From NCBI RefSeq assembly GCF_000359745.1, contig NZ_AQHN01000084.1, positions 62,001 to 126,000 on the forward strand: 64,000 bases of DNA. Reading direction: 5' to 3'. The translations under genes were made by a program, and so were the position numbers. The notes beneath the pieces were generated by a model. That model had not been told where the DNA came from and did no database searches. It was given only the letters and a program-made list of their open reading frames with translations. Of this stretch, positions 1 to 8,925 are shown in pieces. Each line of letters starts with the position of its first letter. The stretch's first letter is position 1. This stretch comes from Rhizobium freirei PRF 81 (GTDB lineage Bacteria > Pseudomonadota > Alphaproteobacteria > Rhizobiales > Rhizobiaceae).

Positions 1-408
1 TTTCCGAAGAAGCTCGCCAATCCGAAGATCGTCAACGAAGGTGAAGTCATCGTCGGCACGCTGCATTACGGCAGCGTCCTCTGCGCGACGGGAACGATGG
101 GTTACAAGCACAAGCCCGTCGATCAAGGGCCGCTTCTGGCCGCGCTGTCGGAGCCGAATTTCCTGATCAAGATCGTTCCGCATGTCGATGCCACGCCGCG
201 GATCTGCGAGCTGGTGCGCTATTACCTCACCGATATCACCATCAAGGAAGCCTGGACTTCGCCGGCGGCGCTCGATCTCCGCCCGCATGTCATGGCCGAC
301 GTCGCGCGACTGCCGGTTCTCGAAGTGGTTTCCGCCGTTCATTTCATCGCGGATCTGACGCTCGGTCTTGGCGAAGTCGTTCACGACTACCTCGCCGAGC
401 GCAGATAA
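1..408 (+). CDS. adc: Acetoacetate decarboxylase, 3' part (5' end outside window)
   Basis: The frame is open from base 1 and lacks its start. Decarboxylation of acetoacetate to acetone and CO2 is inferred from the motif FPKKL in the first codons, which corresponds to the active-site lysine region of acetoacetate decarboxylases (Schiff-base lysine plus neighbouring lysine). VGTLHYG and [10 protein letters not shown] follow, also typical of the family. About 135 residues are present, roughly the C-terminal half. The patatin-like gene begins 36 bp downstream on the same strand, so the two are probably cotranscribed. In rhizobia such genes often sit near 3-hydroxybutyrate/acetoacetate metabolism. 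The family is clear; the physiological substrate in this organism is inferred. Confidence 0.88.
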   Translation, partial: FPKKLANPKIVNEGEVIVGTLHYGSVLCATGTMGYKHKPVDQGPLLAALSEPNFLIKIVPHVDATPRICELVRYYLTDITIKEAWTSPAALDLRPHVMADVARLPVLEVVSAVHFIADLTLGLGEVVHDYLAERR

Positions 409-444
409 CACAGCCTTATTTTTGCCCTTTGCAGGAGACGGACC

Positions 445-1602
445 GTGCTCGAACGAAACACCAAGGCCGCAGCGCCGACAATCCCGGAAATTGCCATTCA
501 ATATGATCGTGTCGCCCTGGTATTTCAGGGCGGTGGCGCACTCGGCGCCTATCAGGCCGGTGTCTATCAGGCGCTGGCCGAAGCGGAATGCGAACCGACC
601 TGGCTTTCCGGCGTCTCCATCGGCGCCGTCAACGCCGCAATCATCGCCGGCAACGAGCCGAGCCGCCGCCTGCAGCGCCTGGAGCAATTCTGGCAGATCA
701 TTTCCGGCCGCAAGATCTGGGCCTACACGCCGGAAGGCGATGTCTTTCGCGACATCCGCAATCGCACAAGCTCATGGATGACCATGACGATGGGCCAGCC
801 CGGCTTCTTCAAGCCGCGCTTTCCCAATCCCTGGTTAGAGCTGCCCGGCGCGGAGGGAGCGACCAGCTTCTATGACTCGTCGGAACTGAAGAGGACATTG
901 GAGATGCTGATCGATTTCGACGTGCTGAACGACGGCAAGAAGCGCTTCAGCGTCGGCGCGGTCAATGTCCGCACCGGCAACTTCGTCTATTTCGACACCG
1001 ACAATATCCGCATCGGCCCCGAACACATCATGGCGAGCGGCGCCTTGCCGCCCGCCCTGCCGGCCATCCGCATTGAAGGCGAATATTATTGGGACGGCGG
1101 CATCGTTTCCAACACGCCGCTGCAATATCTGCTCGATCAGGAAGAGGACCGCAGCTCGCTGGTCTTCCAGGTTGATCTGTTCAGCGCACGCGGCGTGCTG
1201 CCGCGCAGCATGCCGGACGTATTGTCGCGCCACAAGGATATCATGTATTCGAGCCGCACCCGGCAAAATACGGACAATTTCAAGCGCATCCACGGGCTGA
1301 AGATGAAGCTGCTCGGTGCTCTTAAGCGAGTGCCGAAGGACCAGCTGACGCCGGACGAGGAAGAGCTGATTGCCGACTATTCCGATGCCGGCGTGGTCAA
1401 CATCGTCCACCTGATCTATCAGCACAAGAACTATGAGGGTCACGCCAAGGACTACGAGTTCTCCGGCACCTCGATGCGCGAACATTGGGACATGGGTCTC
1501 GAGGACACCAAGCGCACGCTGCGCCATAGCGAATGGCTGCTGCCGCCACTCACCGACGACGCCGTCGCGATCCACGATCTGCATCGCGAAGACCCGGTCT
1601 GA
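445..1602 (+). CDS. Patatin-like phospholipase (with DUF3734-type C-terminus)
   Basis: Predicted serine acyl-hydrolase acting on lipids or polyhydroxyalkanoate-associated acyl chains. The 385-residue protein has the glycine-rich oxyanion motif GGGALGAY (about residues 29-36), the nucleophile elbow GVSIG with Ser58, and the DGG motif with Asp217, giving the patatin Ser-Asp dyad. The long C-terminal part resembles DUF3734-containing patatins. No signal peptide is evident, so a cytoplasmic location is likely. The start is GTG at 445, with AGGAG at 433-437. It follows the acetoacetate decarboxylase gene closely, consistent with a small lipid/ketone-body operon. The substrate is unknown. Confidence 0.88.
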   Translation: MLERNTKAAAPTIPEIAIQYDRVALVFQGGGALGAYQAGVYQALAEAECEPTWLSGVSIGAVNAAIIAGNEPSRRLQRLEQFWQIISGRKIWAYTPEGDVFRDIRNRTSSWMTMTMGQPGFFKPRFPNPWLELPGAEGATSFYDSSELKRTLEMLIDFDVLNDGKKRFSVGAVNVRTGNFVYFDTDNIRIGPEHIMASGALPPALPAIRIEGEYYWDGGIVSNTPLQYLLDQEEDRSSLVFQVDLFSARGVLPRSMPDVLSRHKDIMYSSRTRQNTDNFKRIHGLKMKLLGALKRVPKDQLTPDEEELIADYSDAGVVNIVHLIYQHKNYEGHAKDYEFSGTSMREHWDMGLEDTKRTLRHSEWLLPPLTDDAVAIHDLHREDPV

Positions 1603-1693
1603 GGGTAAGGCCGGCAATGTGGGGCGGTATCTGCTAACCCACGCCGTTTGCCGGTATAGCCTTTGAAGCCGCACGGATCGGCGCGCACAGGAT

Positions 1694-1738
1694 GACCAGC
1701 TTCACCTCGCGCTGAATGGCAGCGAGGCGAAGCTGGTC
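1694..1738. terminator. Long dyad between convergent genes, probable bidirectional terminator
   Basis: The arms GACCAGCTTC and GAAGCTGGTC (10 bp) continue, after one A/C mismatch, into CCTCGC and GCGAGG, with an 11-base loop. It lies between the patatin gene and the convergent exported-protein gene. Neither side has a clear T tract, so function as an intrinsic terminator is inferred from the stem strength and position only. Confidence 0.5.
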
Positions 1739-1760
1739 TGGTCAACGGTCACGTTTGGTA

Positions 1761-2654
1761 TCAGCGCGCTTTGTAGCTGACCGAAATTTTGGCACTCGCC
1801 AGGGCGGTTTGCGCCAGCTGTGTGGCGTCGAGACCGAGCGAACCGATCTGCAACGGCTTGGAAAAGGCGAGATCGAGGGTGAAGAAGCCGGTGGGATGGG
1901 GAAGATCCTGAAGGAAGCGGAGCAGGGCCTTCTTCGAGTCTGCGTCGATCTGGCTGTCCGGGAGGATCTGCAGCGCCGTCGAGGCATTGTCGCGCAGCTG
2001 GTTGATGCCCTGCGCTGGATCGTCCGAGCCCCCAGCCTGCTGCAGAAAAGAGGCCAGCGACGGCACGGCCATTCCTTCGAACAGTCCCTGATTGTCGAGC
2101 CGGAAGCGCAAATGCGTCAGGCCAGCGGAGCCGCCTTCGGCCAGTGCCTGCACATTGCTATTCTTGGGCAGGGTAAACTCAGCCGATAGCGATGCCTTGC
2201 CGAGGCGCAGATTGGTGAGCTGCATTTCCTGAATGTCGAGATAGCCGTCCTTGGGTTCGAAATGAAACGAGCCGGAAATATCCATCGGCCATTGCTGGAC
2301 CGTGGCGATATAGTTCGCAAAAGCATTATCCAGCAACGGTGTGAAGCGTATGCCTTCGACGGAAAAGCGCCCCCAGCTGGGGATATTGTCGGGCTTGGTG
2401 TTGATGGCTTTCAGGAAGGCGACGAGATCGTCGCCCTTCATTTCCGCACGTTCGAACGTCCATCCCAATCTGCTGCCGGACTTGAAAAGCCCATTCGTCA
2501 CGGCGCAGCCGTCATGTAGTTCGGACACGGCGAAACCATCCCTATGCTGAATGGCTTCGCTGCCATTGACGAGGTCGGCGCATGGCGTTTCGGCAGCTGC
2601 GGCGGAAAAAGGAGCGAGCAAAACCAGAAAGGGAAACAGGAGGAAGGGGCGCAT
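1761..2654 (-). CDS. Exported protein of unknown function
   Basis: A 297-residue protein that I do not recognise. The N-terminus has a clear Sec signal peptide: Arg near the start, a hydrophobic run of Leu/Phe/Val, and probable cleavage after SAAAA near residue 21. The mature part is soluble, with alternating beta-like stretches and no transmembrane segment. It has two cysteines close to the mature N-terminus (around residues 24 and 50) that could form a disulfide in the periplasm. It is transcribed alone on the minus strand, convergent with the patatin gene. Start ATG at 2654 has AGGTG about 9 bases upstream. No catalytic motif is visible. Confidence 0.75.
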   Translation of the reverse strand: MRPFLLFPFLVLLAPFSAAAAETPCADLVNGSEAIQHRDGFAVSELHDGCAVTNGLFKSGSRLGWTFERAEMKGDDLVAFLKAINTKPDNIPSWGRFSVEGIRFTPLLDNAFANYIATVQQWPMDISGSFHFEPKDGYLDIQEMQLTNLRLGKASLSAEFTLPKNSNVQALAEGGSAGLTHLRFRLDNQGLFEGMAVPSLASFLQQAGGSDDPAQGINQLRDNASTALQILPDSQIDADSKKALLRFLQDLPHPTGFFTLDLAFSKPLQIGSLGLDATQLAQTALASAKISVSYKAR

Positions 2655-2909
2655 TTTTCACACCTATCTGTTTGAGGCGATCGGCAAATACAAAACCGCG
2701 CCATGTTTCCGCCTGTGCTGCGCATGTCAAGTCACGATGCCTCTCGACGACCGGCAGCGAGGTCAAGGTGCTTTCCCTCCGTGCGCGTCTCAACCTGATC
2801 GGCTTCGCCCTGTCTGGGCTCTCCCCATGAAAGGCTGACCTTGTCTTGACGCTACCTTGACAATCCCAGCGCAGATGTTCCGGCGTAACAGGATGCGCCG
2901 GGTATTGGG

Positions 2910-3860
2910 ATGAATCAGAACATATCGATCGCGACTGCGCCGGATGGCGGCATGTCCAGTGCTGCTCTTCGCGGACCGATGCCGCGGACGCCAGGCGAAC
3001 CGCAGCGCTCCCGCCACCTCTTGCTCTTGAGAATATTGACCTTCAGTCTGCGGGTGCGCTTGAAGCGTGCGTTTCTCTTTTGGTTTCGCTTTGCTGCCAA
3101 TCCGTTGCTGACGATCCGATGGTGGCATTTCCTCGCGACGTTTACGGCAACACGGGCATTTCCTGCTCCGCACGATGAATTGTTGCAGAAGCCGCTGTCG
3201 AAATTTCTCGTCTACGGCTTGAGCAGTTCCAAGCGGCTCGCACTTCTCATCGACCATTTTTCGATTGCCGAGCGGATCCTGTCCCGCGAAAGCATGATCG
3301 GCCTTTGGCGCGGCGAGTGGCTCGACATGGGCACTGTCCAGGGACGCAGCGAAACATATGCATGTCTTATCGCACTTGCCGATCGCAGCGGCGGACGCCA
3401 TGAGGGTGCTTTTGCCATCAAGCTCGTTCGGCTGCGCGACAAGGCCGTTCTTTGCACGGCGCGCTTCATGTTTGTACATCACGGGGCGGAAGGCTGCTAT
3501 ACATTCGTCGTTGGCAGCATGCAGGGCCTGCGCAATGCCAAGCAGCGCATGGTCGAGGTGACCCGCGACCTCTACGGCTTGCGTCCGAAGGAGGCGATGC
3601 TGGTCGTACTGCAAGGTCTGACGGTCGAGGGCCGTGCGCAGCATTTCCTGGCCATCTCGCAAGCCAGGCACCCGATCCACTATCGGCGCGGCAGCAAGCA
3701 ATCGATGATGATGTCGAATATCGATGCTTTCTGGGCGGAACGCTCCGGCGAACCGGAAAGCACGTTCGGCTTCCTTGTCCCGCATTCGAAAACCTACGGC
3801 GCTGACAAGCGCAGCCAGAGCAAGCTGTGGTTCTACAATGTTGGTGAGCTCTTCTATTGA
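2910..3860 (+). CDS. VirK/YbjX family protein (DUF535)
   Basis: The 316-residue protein matches the VirK/YbjX (DUF535) family by its overall layout and by motifs such as LWRGEWLDMGTVQGRSE, the central AFAIKLVRLRDKAVLCT region and VVGSMQG. Enterobacterial members are linked to envelope or virulence phenotypes and antimicrobial-peptide resistance; no enzyme activity is established. A basic, hydrophobic stretch at about residues 36-70 could associate with membrane. The start at 2910 has only a weak ribosome binding site, and an in-frame ATG at 2952 is an alternative. It is monocistronic and convergent with the next kinase gene. Confidence 0.8.
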   Translation: MNQNISIATAPDGGMSSAALRGPMPRTPGEPQRSRHLLLLRILTFSLRVRLKRAFLFWFRFAANPLLTIRWWHFLATFTATRAFPAPHDELLQKPLSKFLVYGLSSSKRLALLIDHFSIAERILSRESMIGLWRGEWLDMGTVQGRSETYACLIALADRSGGRHEGAFAIKLVRLRDKAVLCTARFMFVHHGAEGCYTFVVGSMQGLRNAKQRMVEVTRDLYGLRPKEAMLVVLQGLTVEGRAQHFLAISQARHPIHYRRGSKQSMMMSNIDAFWAERSGEPESTFGFLVPHSKTYGADKRSQSKLWFYNVGELFY

Positions 3861-3969
3861 GGGGTGAGCTCAGGTGCCGCGAATTCGGCTGGATTTGCCA
3901 GCCGTAACTTGGCCGCGAGCTGAAGAAGGAAGCACGCTCTCATTCCGCGGCGTTCGATTGGCGAACCAT

Positions 3970-3999
3970 GAAGACCGAGCGCGTGAGGTGCCGGTCTTC
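3970..3999 (-). terminator. Hairpin just past the kinase stop codon
   Basis: GAAGACCG at 3970-3977 pairs perfectly with CGGTCTTC at 3992-3999, loop 14 bases, and the outer base overlaps the kinase stop codon. The following minus-strand bases have only a short TT, so this is a weak terminator candidate for the regulator-kinase operon. Confidence 0.35.
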
Positions 4000-5171
4000 T
4001 AGGCGTTCCGATCCGTCAGATGGATTGCGACCATTGCCCCGCCTTCCGGCCGGTTTCCAAACTCGAGACGCCCGCCATGGGCAATGGCGATGGCCTGCAC
4101 GACGGAGAGCCCCAGTCCGGTGCCGCCGGTTGCACGCGAGCGGGAGGATTCGCCACGCCAGAAGGGATTGGTGTCGATCGCATCCATGTCCTGCGGAAAT
4201 CCGGGGCCGCGGTCGAGAATGCGGATGATGACGCCTCCATCCCGCAGCCGCTCCGTCTCGCATCGCAGCCAGCCGCCCTCTGCAGCGTAGCGACAGGCAT
4301 TCTGGAGGAGTGCCAGGACCGCCTGCCGGATCCTTGGCGAATCCGCCGAAATCCGGGCGGGCCGCAGATTGGTCTCGACCAGCAGCTTGCTGGCATCCAG
4401 CATCGGTTTGGCCGAGGCAAGGACTGTCTCGACGACATCGGAAACATCGATCCGCTGACGCTCGATGACGAGCTTTTGCCCGATGGCCAGAGAAAGGGTG
4501 CGCAGATCTTCGACGATACGCCCCAGTCCTTCGACCTGCAGCAGAAGATCCGATACTATCTTCCGGTCCATCGGAAAGACGCCGTCAAGCATGCTCTGCA
4601 GCGATCCCTGCAGGATCGTCAGCGGTGTCCGCAGTTCGTGCGCCACCGCCATGTTGTTGAAGCGTAATCTCTTTTCCATGGTTTCGAGGCTGGTCGCAAG
4701 CGCGTTGAAGGTCGTGACCAGGCTCGCGACCTCACGCGTGCTGCGATAGGGTTCGGCGACCCGAACCGAGAAGTCTCCGGATTTCAGGCCTTCGGCCGCC
4801 GAAGTGAGTTCTCCGAGAGGGCTGGCGAGCCGTCGCGCCAGATATATGCCGATCAGGGCGCAGACCAGGGCCGAAAGCAGGCCGCAGACCAGAACCGAAA
4901 GCTGAACCTTCAGATCCGTCGGTCCCGTCAGCGCATTGAGGTGCTCGAAAAGCAGCGTCAGAGACTCTCCGTCGGGAACCTTGCCTTCACTCAGCATCGT
5001 ATAGGCGGCCGAGGCTTTCGGCGGCAGCGTCTGGGTAATGCTTTCCTCCAGATAGGAGGCATACCAGCTGACCCCCATATATGTCAGGCCGACGCTCAGA
5101 AGCAGCATGATGATTGTGACGATGGCGGTCAGCGTGGCGAGGGAGACGCAGGGAAATCTGAACTTCTTCAT
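3999..5171 (-). CDS. Membrane sensor histidine kinase (HAMP-HisKA-HATPase)
   Basis: Sensor of a two-component pair. The 390 residues comprise TM1 at about 10-32, a short periplasmic sensor loop, TM2 at about 90-112, and HAMP to about 165. Then come the dimerisation/phosphoacceptor helix with AVAHELRTPLT (His178) and an ATPase domain with N-box LLQNACRYA, G1 DRGPGF and G2 GGTGLGLSV. All catalytic motifs look intact. The start overlaps the end of the response-regulator gene by 4 bp (ATGA), so the two are translationally coupled. The small periplasmic domain (about 55 residues) gives no clue to the signal. A divergent PAP2 phosphatase gene suggests an envelope-lipid role, which is inference. Confidence 0.93.
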   Translation of the reverse strand: MKKFRFPCVSLATLTAIVTIIMLLLSVGLTYMGVSWYASYLEESITQTLPPKASAAYTMLSEGKVPDGESLTLLFEHLNALTGPTDLKVQLSVLVCGLLSALVCALIGIYLARRLASPLGELTSAAEGLKSGDFSVRVAEPYRSTREVASLVTTFNALATSLETMEKRLRFNNMAVAHELRTPLTILQGSLQSMLDGVFPMDRKIVSDLLLQVEGLGRIVEDLRTLSLAIGQKLVIERQRIDVSDVVETVLASAKPMLDASKLLVETNLRPARISADSPRIRQAVLALLQNACRYAAEGGWLRCETERLRDGGVIIRILDRGPGFPQDMDAIDTNPFWRGESSRSRATGGTGLGLSVVQAIAIAHGGRLEFGNRPEGGAMVAIHLTDRNA

Positions 5172-5860
5172 CTCGGGTCCGAAAAGCGGTAGCCAATGCC
5201 GCGTACAGCGGGAAAGAAACCGTCCTGCCCCATATCCTCCAGCTTGCGCCGAAGGTTTGAGATGTGCGTGTCGACGGTGCGCACCAGGGCATCGCTTTCG
5301 GGCAGGCAGGCATCGAGGATGTCGGTGCGCGCGAAAGCTTGTGTCGGGTGTCGGATCATATAGGCAAGAATCCGGAATTCGCTGAGGGTCAGGGGCAGCG
5401 GAACGCGACGCCCGTCGCTATTGATGAAGGCGGTGTAGCTGCCGAAATCGACTTCCAGAGCGCCGAAACGGCGAACCGTTTCAGCACGGTCCCCCTGCGT
5501 CCGGCGCAAGACTGCGCGGACGCGTGCGACAACCTCCTGCGGGTTGAACGGCTTGACGACATAGTCATCGGCTCCGAGCCGCAGTCCACTCAAGCGGTCT
5601 ATGTCGTCGGCGACCGCGGTGACCATGATGATCGGCGTCGAGCCGGCCTGACGCAGACGGCCGAGCACCCCAAAGCCGTCGAGCTTCGGCAGGCGAACAT
5701 CCAGGAGCACGATATCCGGTTTCAGAAGCGCATGATGCTGGAGTGCGGTCTCGCCATCGCCGGCGCGCACGGTGCGAAAGCCGTCCCGCGTCAGATAGGC
5801 TTCCAATATCTGCGCGATGGCCGGTTCATCCTCCACGATGAGAACGAGACTGTTGTCCAC
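5168..5860 (-). CDS. OmpR-family response regulator
   Basis: Receiver plus winged-helix DNA-binding regulator of 230 residues. The receiver has acidic residues in LIVEDEP, phosphoacceptor Asp54 in VLLDVRLP, and the conserved Lys in DDYVVKPF. The C-terminus shows an OmpR/PhoB effector domain ending RTVDTHISNLRRKL and VRGIGYRF. I chose the GTG at 5860 because it starts just before LVLIVEDEP and gives the usual family length. The frame stays open upstream to 5998, but those 46 residues do not look like a receiver extension. AGGGG lies about 15 bases upstream of the GTG. It is first gene of an operon with the kinase and divergent from the PAP2 gene, a likely target. Confidence 0.92.
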   Translation of the reverse strand: MDNSLVLIVEDEPAIAQILEAYLTRDGFRTVRAGDGETALQHHALLKPDIVLLDVRLPKLDGFGVLGRLRQAGSTPIIMVTAVADDIDRLSGLRLGADDYVVKPFNPQEVVARVRAVLRRTQGDRAETVRRFGALEVDFGSYTAFINSDGRRVPLPLTLSEFRILAYMIRHPTQAFARTDILDACLPESDALVRTVDTHISNLRRKLEDMGQDGFFPAVRGIGYRFSDPR

Positions 5861-6060
5861 TCTAGTGCCTATGCCCCTGATTTTCCTCTCGGCCTTGCCG
5901 CCGTGGAGAAGCACTATTGCGGACAAAACCGGCTTCTGCAAATTCGAAACAGTCCTTCGACCGCCCAATGGCCAAGTCTGAACATGGCCTTCATGCAATC
6001 TTCGTCATTTCTTGACAATCGGAGGTCAGCTTGCCGCCGTCCAGCCTCAGGAGATTCGGC

Positions 6061-6828
6061 ATGTGGAAATTTGCATCGCGTTCTTGGAGTTCCGTCTCCG
6101 GCGTAACGCGTCTGCGTCAACCGGAAATGCAATCGAACACTGACGGGGGGCTGGCCGTTCTCGGGATGCTGATCGTCTGGACCAGTTTCATCTTCGTGGT
6201 CTTCCCCAGGCTCGATCTTGCCGTGGCGCGTTTGTTCTTCCAGGGACATGCGTTCTGGCTGGCAGAGAACCCTTTCCTGAAGGCGGTGAGGGATGTTACG
6301 CGCGGCGGACAGGTTTATCTCCTCTCCGGCATGGTGCTGTTGATTGCATTGCATGTCTTCCTGCCGAAGCGGTTCAGGTTCTGCGCTCCGCACAAGCCCC
6401 TATTCGTGCTTCTGAGTTTTGCGGCAGGCCCGCTTGCCATCGTGCAAACGCTGAAGGTCGTGATCGGACGCGTGCGCCCCCGCGAACTCGTCGAGTTCGG
6501 CGGCAATGCGGATTTCACCCCTGTATGGCAGTTTTCCACGGCATGCAGCAGCAACTGCTCTTTTCCTTCGGGCGAAACCGCGGTTGCCGCCGCGGCGCTT
6601 TCCCTGCTGGTGTTCGTCCCCGGGAGGTATAGATGGGGTGCTGCGGCTGTCATCACGCCATGCCTGATGTTGGTTGCGTTCAATCGCGTCGTTTTCGGCG
6701 CTCATTTCCTGTCCGACGTGATGCTGGGCTGGCTGCTGACGGTTTTTGCCATGGCGTGGATTTGGCGCTGGGTCGACCTGAATGCGAAGGTGATCGATCG
6801 GTTCTTTTCGCGCCTGATAGTCAAGTGA
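6061..6828 (+). CDS. PAP2-type membrane phosphatase with altered PSGH motif
   Basis: Integral membrane phosphatase of the PAP2/lipid-phosphatase family, 255 residues with about six hydrophobic segments. The three phosphatase motifs are present: K132-x6-RP (KVVIGRVRP), PSGE at 169-172, and NR-x5-H-x3-D (Arg209, His215, Asp219). The usual motif 2 is PSGH, so here Glu172 replaces the histidine normally thought to act as acid; such variants occur in alphaproteobacteria. Likely substrates are lipid phosphates such as phosphatidate, undecaprenyl pyrophosphate or lipid A. The ATG at 6061 has AGGAG 7 bases upstream. A TTG at 6031 with GGAGG 5 bases upstream is a credible longer start. Divergent from an OmpR regulator. 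Confidence 0.87.
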   Translation: MWKFASRSWSSVSGVTRLRQPEMQSNTDGGLAVLGMLIVWTSFIFVVFPRLDLAVARLFFQGHAFWLAENPFLKAVRDVTRGGQVYLLSGMVLLIALHVFLPKRFRFCAPHKPLFVLLSFAAGPLAIVQTLKVVIGRVRPRELVEFGGNADFTPVWQFSTACSSNCSFPSGETAVAAAALSLLVFVPGRYRWGAAAVITPCLMLVAFNRVVFGAHFLSDVMLGWLLTVFAMAWIWRWVDLNAKVIDRFFSRLIVK

Positions 6829-7477
6829 GCACAGCTTGCAGCAGGCATTTGGCTATTTCCGCCGCTATAGCGGCAAGGCTTCATTCGCACGTGACATCAC
6901 TTACGACGGCCGGCCGGAATGGCGTGATCATCGGCCAAAGCATTGCGCTCTGCGGAATGGAACGCCATCGGCCGAAGGCATGTTACAGGCCTTAACAGAA
7001 CGTTTGTTCACCTTTCCTTTAATTAGGAGTTACCTATTTAGCATTGGCCGCGCCGTCGAATGCGGCACGGGCCTGTGCGGTGGACGACGCAAGGGCCTGC
7101 GGCAGGGGCTTTCGGGTGAGAGTGACGGGATGGTGTTGGTGGATTGGGCGCTACGCGGCTTGGCCGACATGGATAACCGATGTAGAGGGCGCGCGCGCAA
7201 GAGCCGTTACGAGCCGTGGATTGTGCACGCGATGGAGAGTTTTGAGCGGGAAATGGTGGTTTTTTACCGTCGTTCTCAGTTCAGGCTGGTCCGCACGAAC
7301 GCCGGGTGAGCACAGACGCGAGAAATATCGCGGGTAGCGTCGATACGGTTGTCGTCAGACGCCATTATGCCCTCATGAAGTATGTGGCTTTATTCTAAAT
7401 TAATGCTTGCGAACAACCTTGTCGGCTCTGGTCGTTGTGTTAGTCTGCCGTGACATTCCCCGTACGGAGAGCTTCAA
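6829..7477. other. 649-bp region without a convincing gene
   Basis: Open frames exist here (for example 6836-7309 and 7044-7337), but they have no family motifs, odd composition (Trp- and Arg-rich in one frame) and no ribosome binding site. A perfect 14-bp palindrome GCCGCTATAGCGGC lies at 6861-6874, 32 bp past the PAP2 stop, and may help end transcription. A short A+T-rich stretch at about 7010-7040 is the only promoter-like composition. Confidence 0.5.
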
Positions 7478-8107
7478 ATGGTTATGGTGCGCGAACCGGT
7501 TCTGAAACCTGTCCCGATCGAAGAACTGAGGCCCACCCAGATCACGGTTGGGATGCGCGAGGTCAAGGCCAAGCGAAAGGCATGGCGAGCGAAGGCGGAA
7601 GCCGACGGCGAGAAAGCCAGCGAATTCCTGGGAAACCATATGATCCCCGCCGTGCGTGGACCACGCGGTCGATACTATGTTGTCGATCATCATCATCTCT
7701 CCCTGGCGCTCCACGAGGAAGGCGTGAAGGATGTGCTGGTGACAACGGTCGCCGATCTCTCCCGGCTCGATCGTGAATCCTTCTGGTTCGTGATGGATTG
7801 CCATGACTGGATGCATCCATTCGATGCGGACGGAAAACGCCGCGACTATGACGACATTCCGAAAAGCATCAAGGATCTGATCGATGATCCCTATCGGTCG
7901 CTGGCGGGCGAATTGCGGCACGTTGGCGGCTATGCCAAGGATACGACGCCGTTCAGCGAGTTCCTCTGGGCGGATTTCCTGCGCCGCCGCGTCAAGCGCA
8001 AGGATCTCGACCGCGACTTCGAGGCTGCTCTGGCGAAAGCGCTCGATTATGCCAAGAGCAAGGATGCGGATTATCTGCCCGGCTGGTGTGGTCCGGTTGC
8101 CGAATAG
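7478..8107 (+). CDS. ParB-like nuclease-family protein (ParBc_2 type)
   Basis: A 209-residue protein resembling the 'putative ParB-like nuclease' family. It has an N-terminal PVPIEELRPTQITVG segment like the ParB entry strand, IPAVRGPRGRYYVVDHHH corresponding to the ParB core with its D-x-H-H signature, and a C-terminal helical half with FLWADFLRRR. It lacks the helix-turn-helix of chromosome-partitioning ParB and no parA lies nearby, so plasmid or chromosome partition is not supported. Start ATG at 7478 has CGGAGAG upstream. It is monocistronic and convergent with the methyltransferase gene. Members occur in many proteobacteria without an assigned role. Confidence 0.75.
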   Translation: MVMVREPVLKPVPIEELRPTQITVGMREVKAKRKAWRAKAEADGEKASEFLGNHMIPAVRGPRGRYYVVDHHHLSLALHEEGVKDVLVTTVADLSRLDRESFWFVMDCHDWMHPFDADGKRRDYDDIPKSIKDLIDDPYRSLAGELRHVGGYAKDTTPFSEFLWADFLRRRVKRKDLDRDFEAALAKALDYAKSKDADYLPGWCGPVAE

Positions 8108-8234
8108 GTCTCCCGTCGCGCAAGGCTTCGACGACGCTTGGTGCCGTGTGTAGCAGTTCTCGCGATTACCGCCTCCGAACATGATCGGTCTTGGTGCGAT
8201 GGTGCCCGTCCGTTGACACCCGTTCCCACGCTTC

Positions 8235-8828
8235 CTAAGAAGCGGCGAAGACGACGCCATAGTGATAGGGCGGCAGCTCTATCGCAGCCAGCAATCTGAA
8301 ACCATCGGCTTCGACGATAGCTGTGACATCTTCGGGAGCCATGCGCATGCCGGTCTTCGGCCCGCGCGGCTGGCCAAGTACGATCGTCTCTTCTCGCGGC
8401 CGGTTGACCCAATTGACGATGCCCAGCAGCCCTCCGGATTTCAGAACCGCGCGAATGACGCGCACAAGTGCCGGTTGGTCGGGCACGCCATGGAACGTGT
8501 TCGCCATCAGGACATAGTCGACCTTTTCGGGGAGATATGTGGCGACATCGCGTGCATCGGCACATATCCACTCTTTTACCGAGGCGCCTTGCCGCAGGCA
8601 TTCCGCTTTTGCCATTTCAAGCATGGCTGCATCCAGATCGAGCGCGTAGACGTTCCCGGCGACCAGTTTTGCCAGGGGCGCGGTGAAATATCCATCGCCG
8701 CAGCAAAGGTCGAGGACCGTCATTTCCGGGGTAATGTGCAGCGCTCGAAGCGTGTCCTGCGGGTCGGGCCAAAGCGCCGACCACCAGTCGCGATCCGGCA
8801 TCGATGTCGCTGGAAAAGCCTCATTCAT
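8235..8828 (-). CDS. Class I SAM-dependent methyltransferase
   Basis: A 197-residue Rossmann-fold methyltransferase. The SAM-binding motif I VLDLCCGDGYFT is at about residues 39-50, the acidic residue of motif II in ALDLDAAM, and motif IV in VDYVLMANTFHGV. Length and motifs fit the Methyltransf_11/25 families. The substrate is unknown. It is short and has no targeting signal, so cytoplasmic. ATG at 8828 has GGAG 9 bases upstream. The upstream minus-strand MFS gene ends about 100 bp... on the far side at 8926, so cotranscription of MFS and methyltransferase is possible, but no functional link is evident. Confidence 0.85.
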   Translation of the reverse strand: MNEAFPATSMPDRDWWSALWPDPQDTLRALHITPEMTVLDLCCGDGYFTAPLAKLVAGNVYALDLDAAMLEMAKAECLRQGASVKEWICADARDVATYLPEKVDYVLMANTFHGVPDQPALVRVIRAVLKSGGLLGIVNWVNRPREETIVLGQPRGPKTGMRMAPEDVTAIVEADGFRLLAAIELPPYHYGVVFAAS

Positions 8829-8925
8829 TTTCGATCTCCGCCGATGGTTGAACCGGGCGCGCCCGCGGCGTCACCCTAGCAACGATCATCCCGATATTAT
8901 AACCGAACGCAGCGCCATTGCGACG

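Noticed and set aside
6836-7337. Two overlapping open frames after the PAP2 gene
   Set aside because: No ribosome binding site, unusual Trp/Arg composition and no recognisable fold or conservation hint.
7478-8107. ParB-like gene as evidence of a plasmid partition locus
   Set aside because: No ParA, RepC or parS-like cluster nearby, and no DNA-binding helix-turn-helix in the protein.
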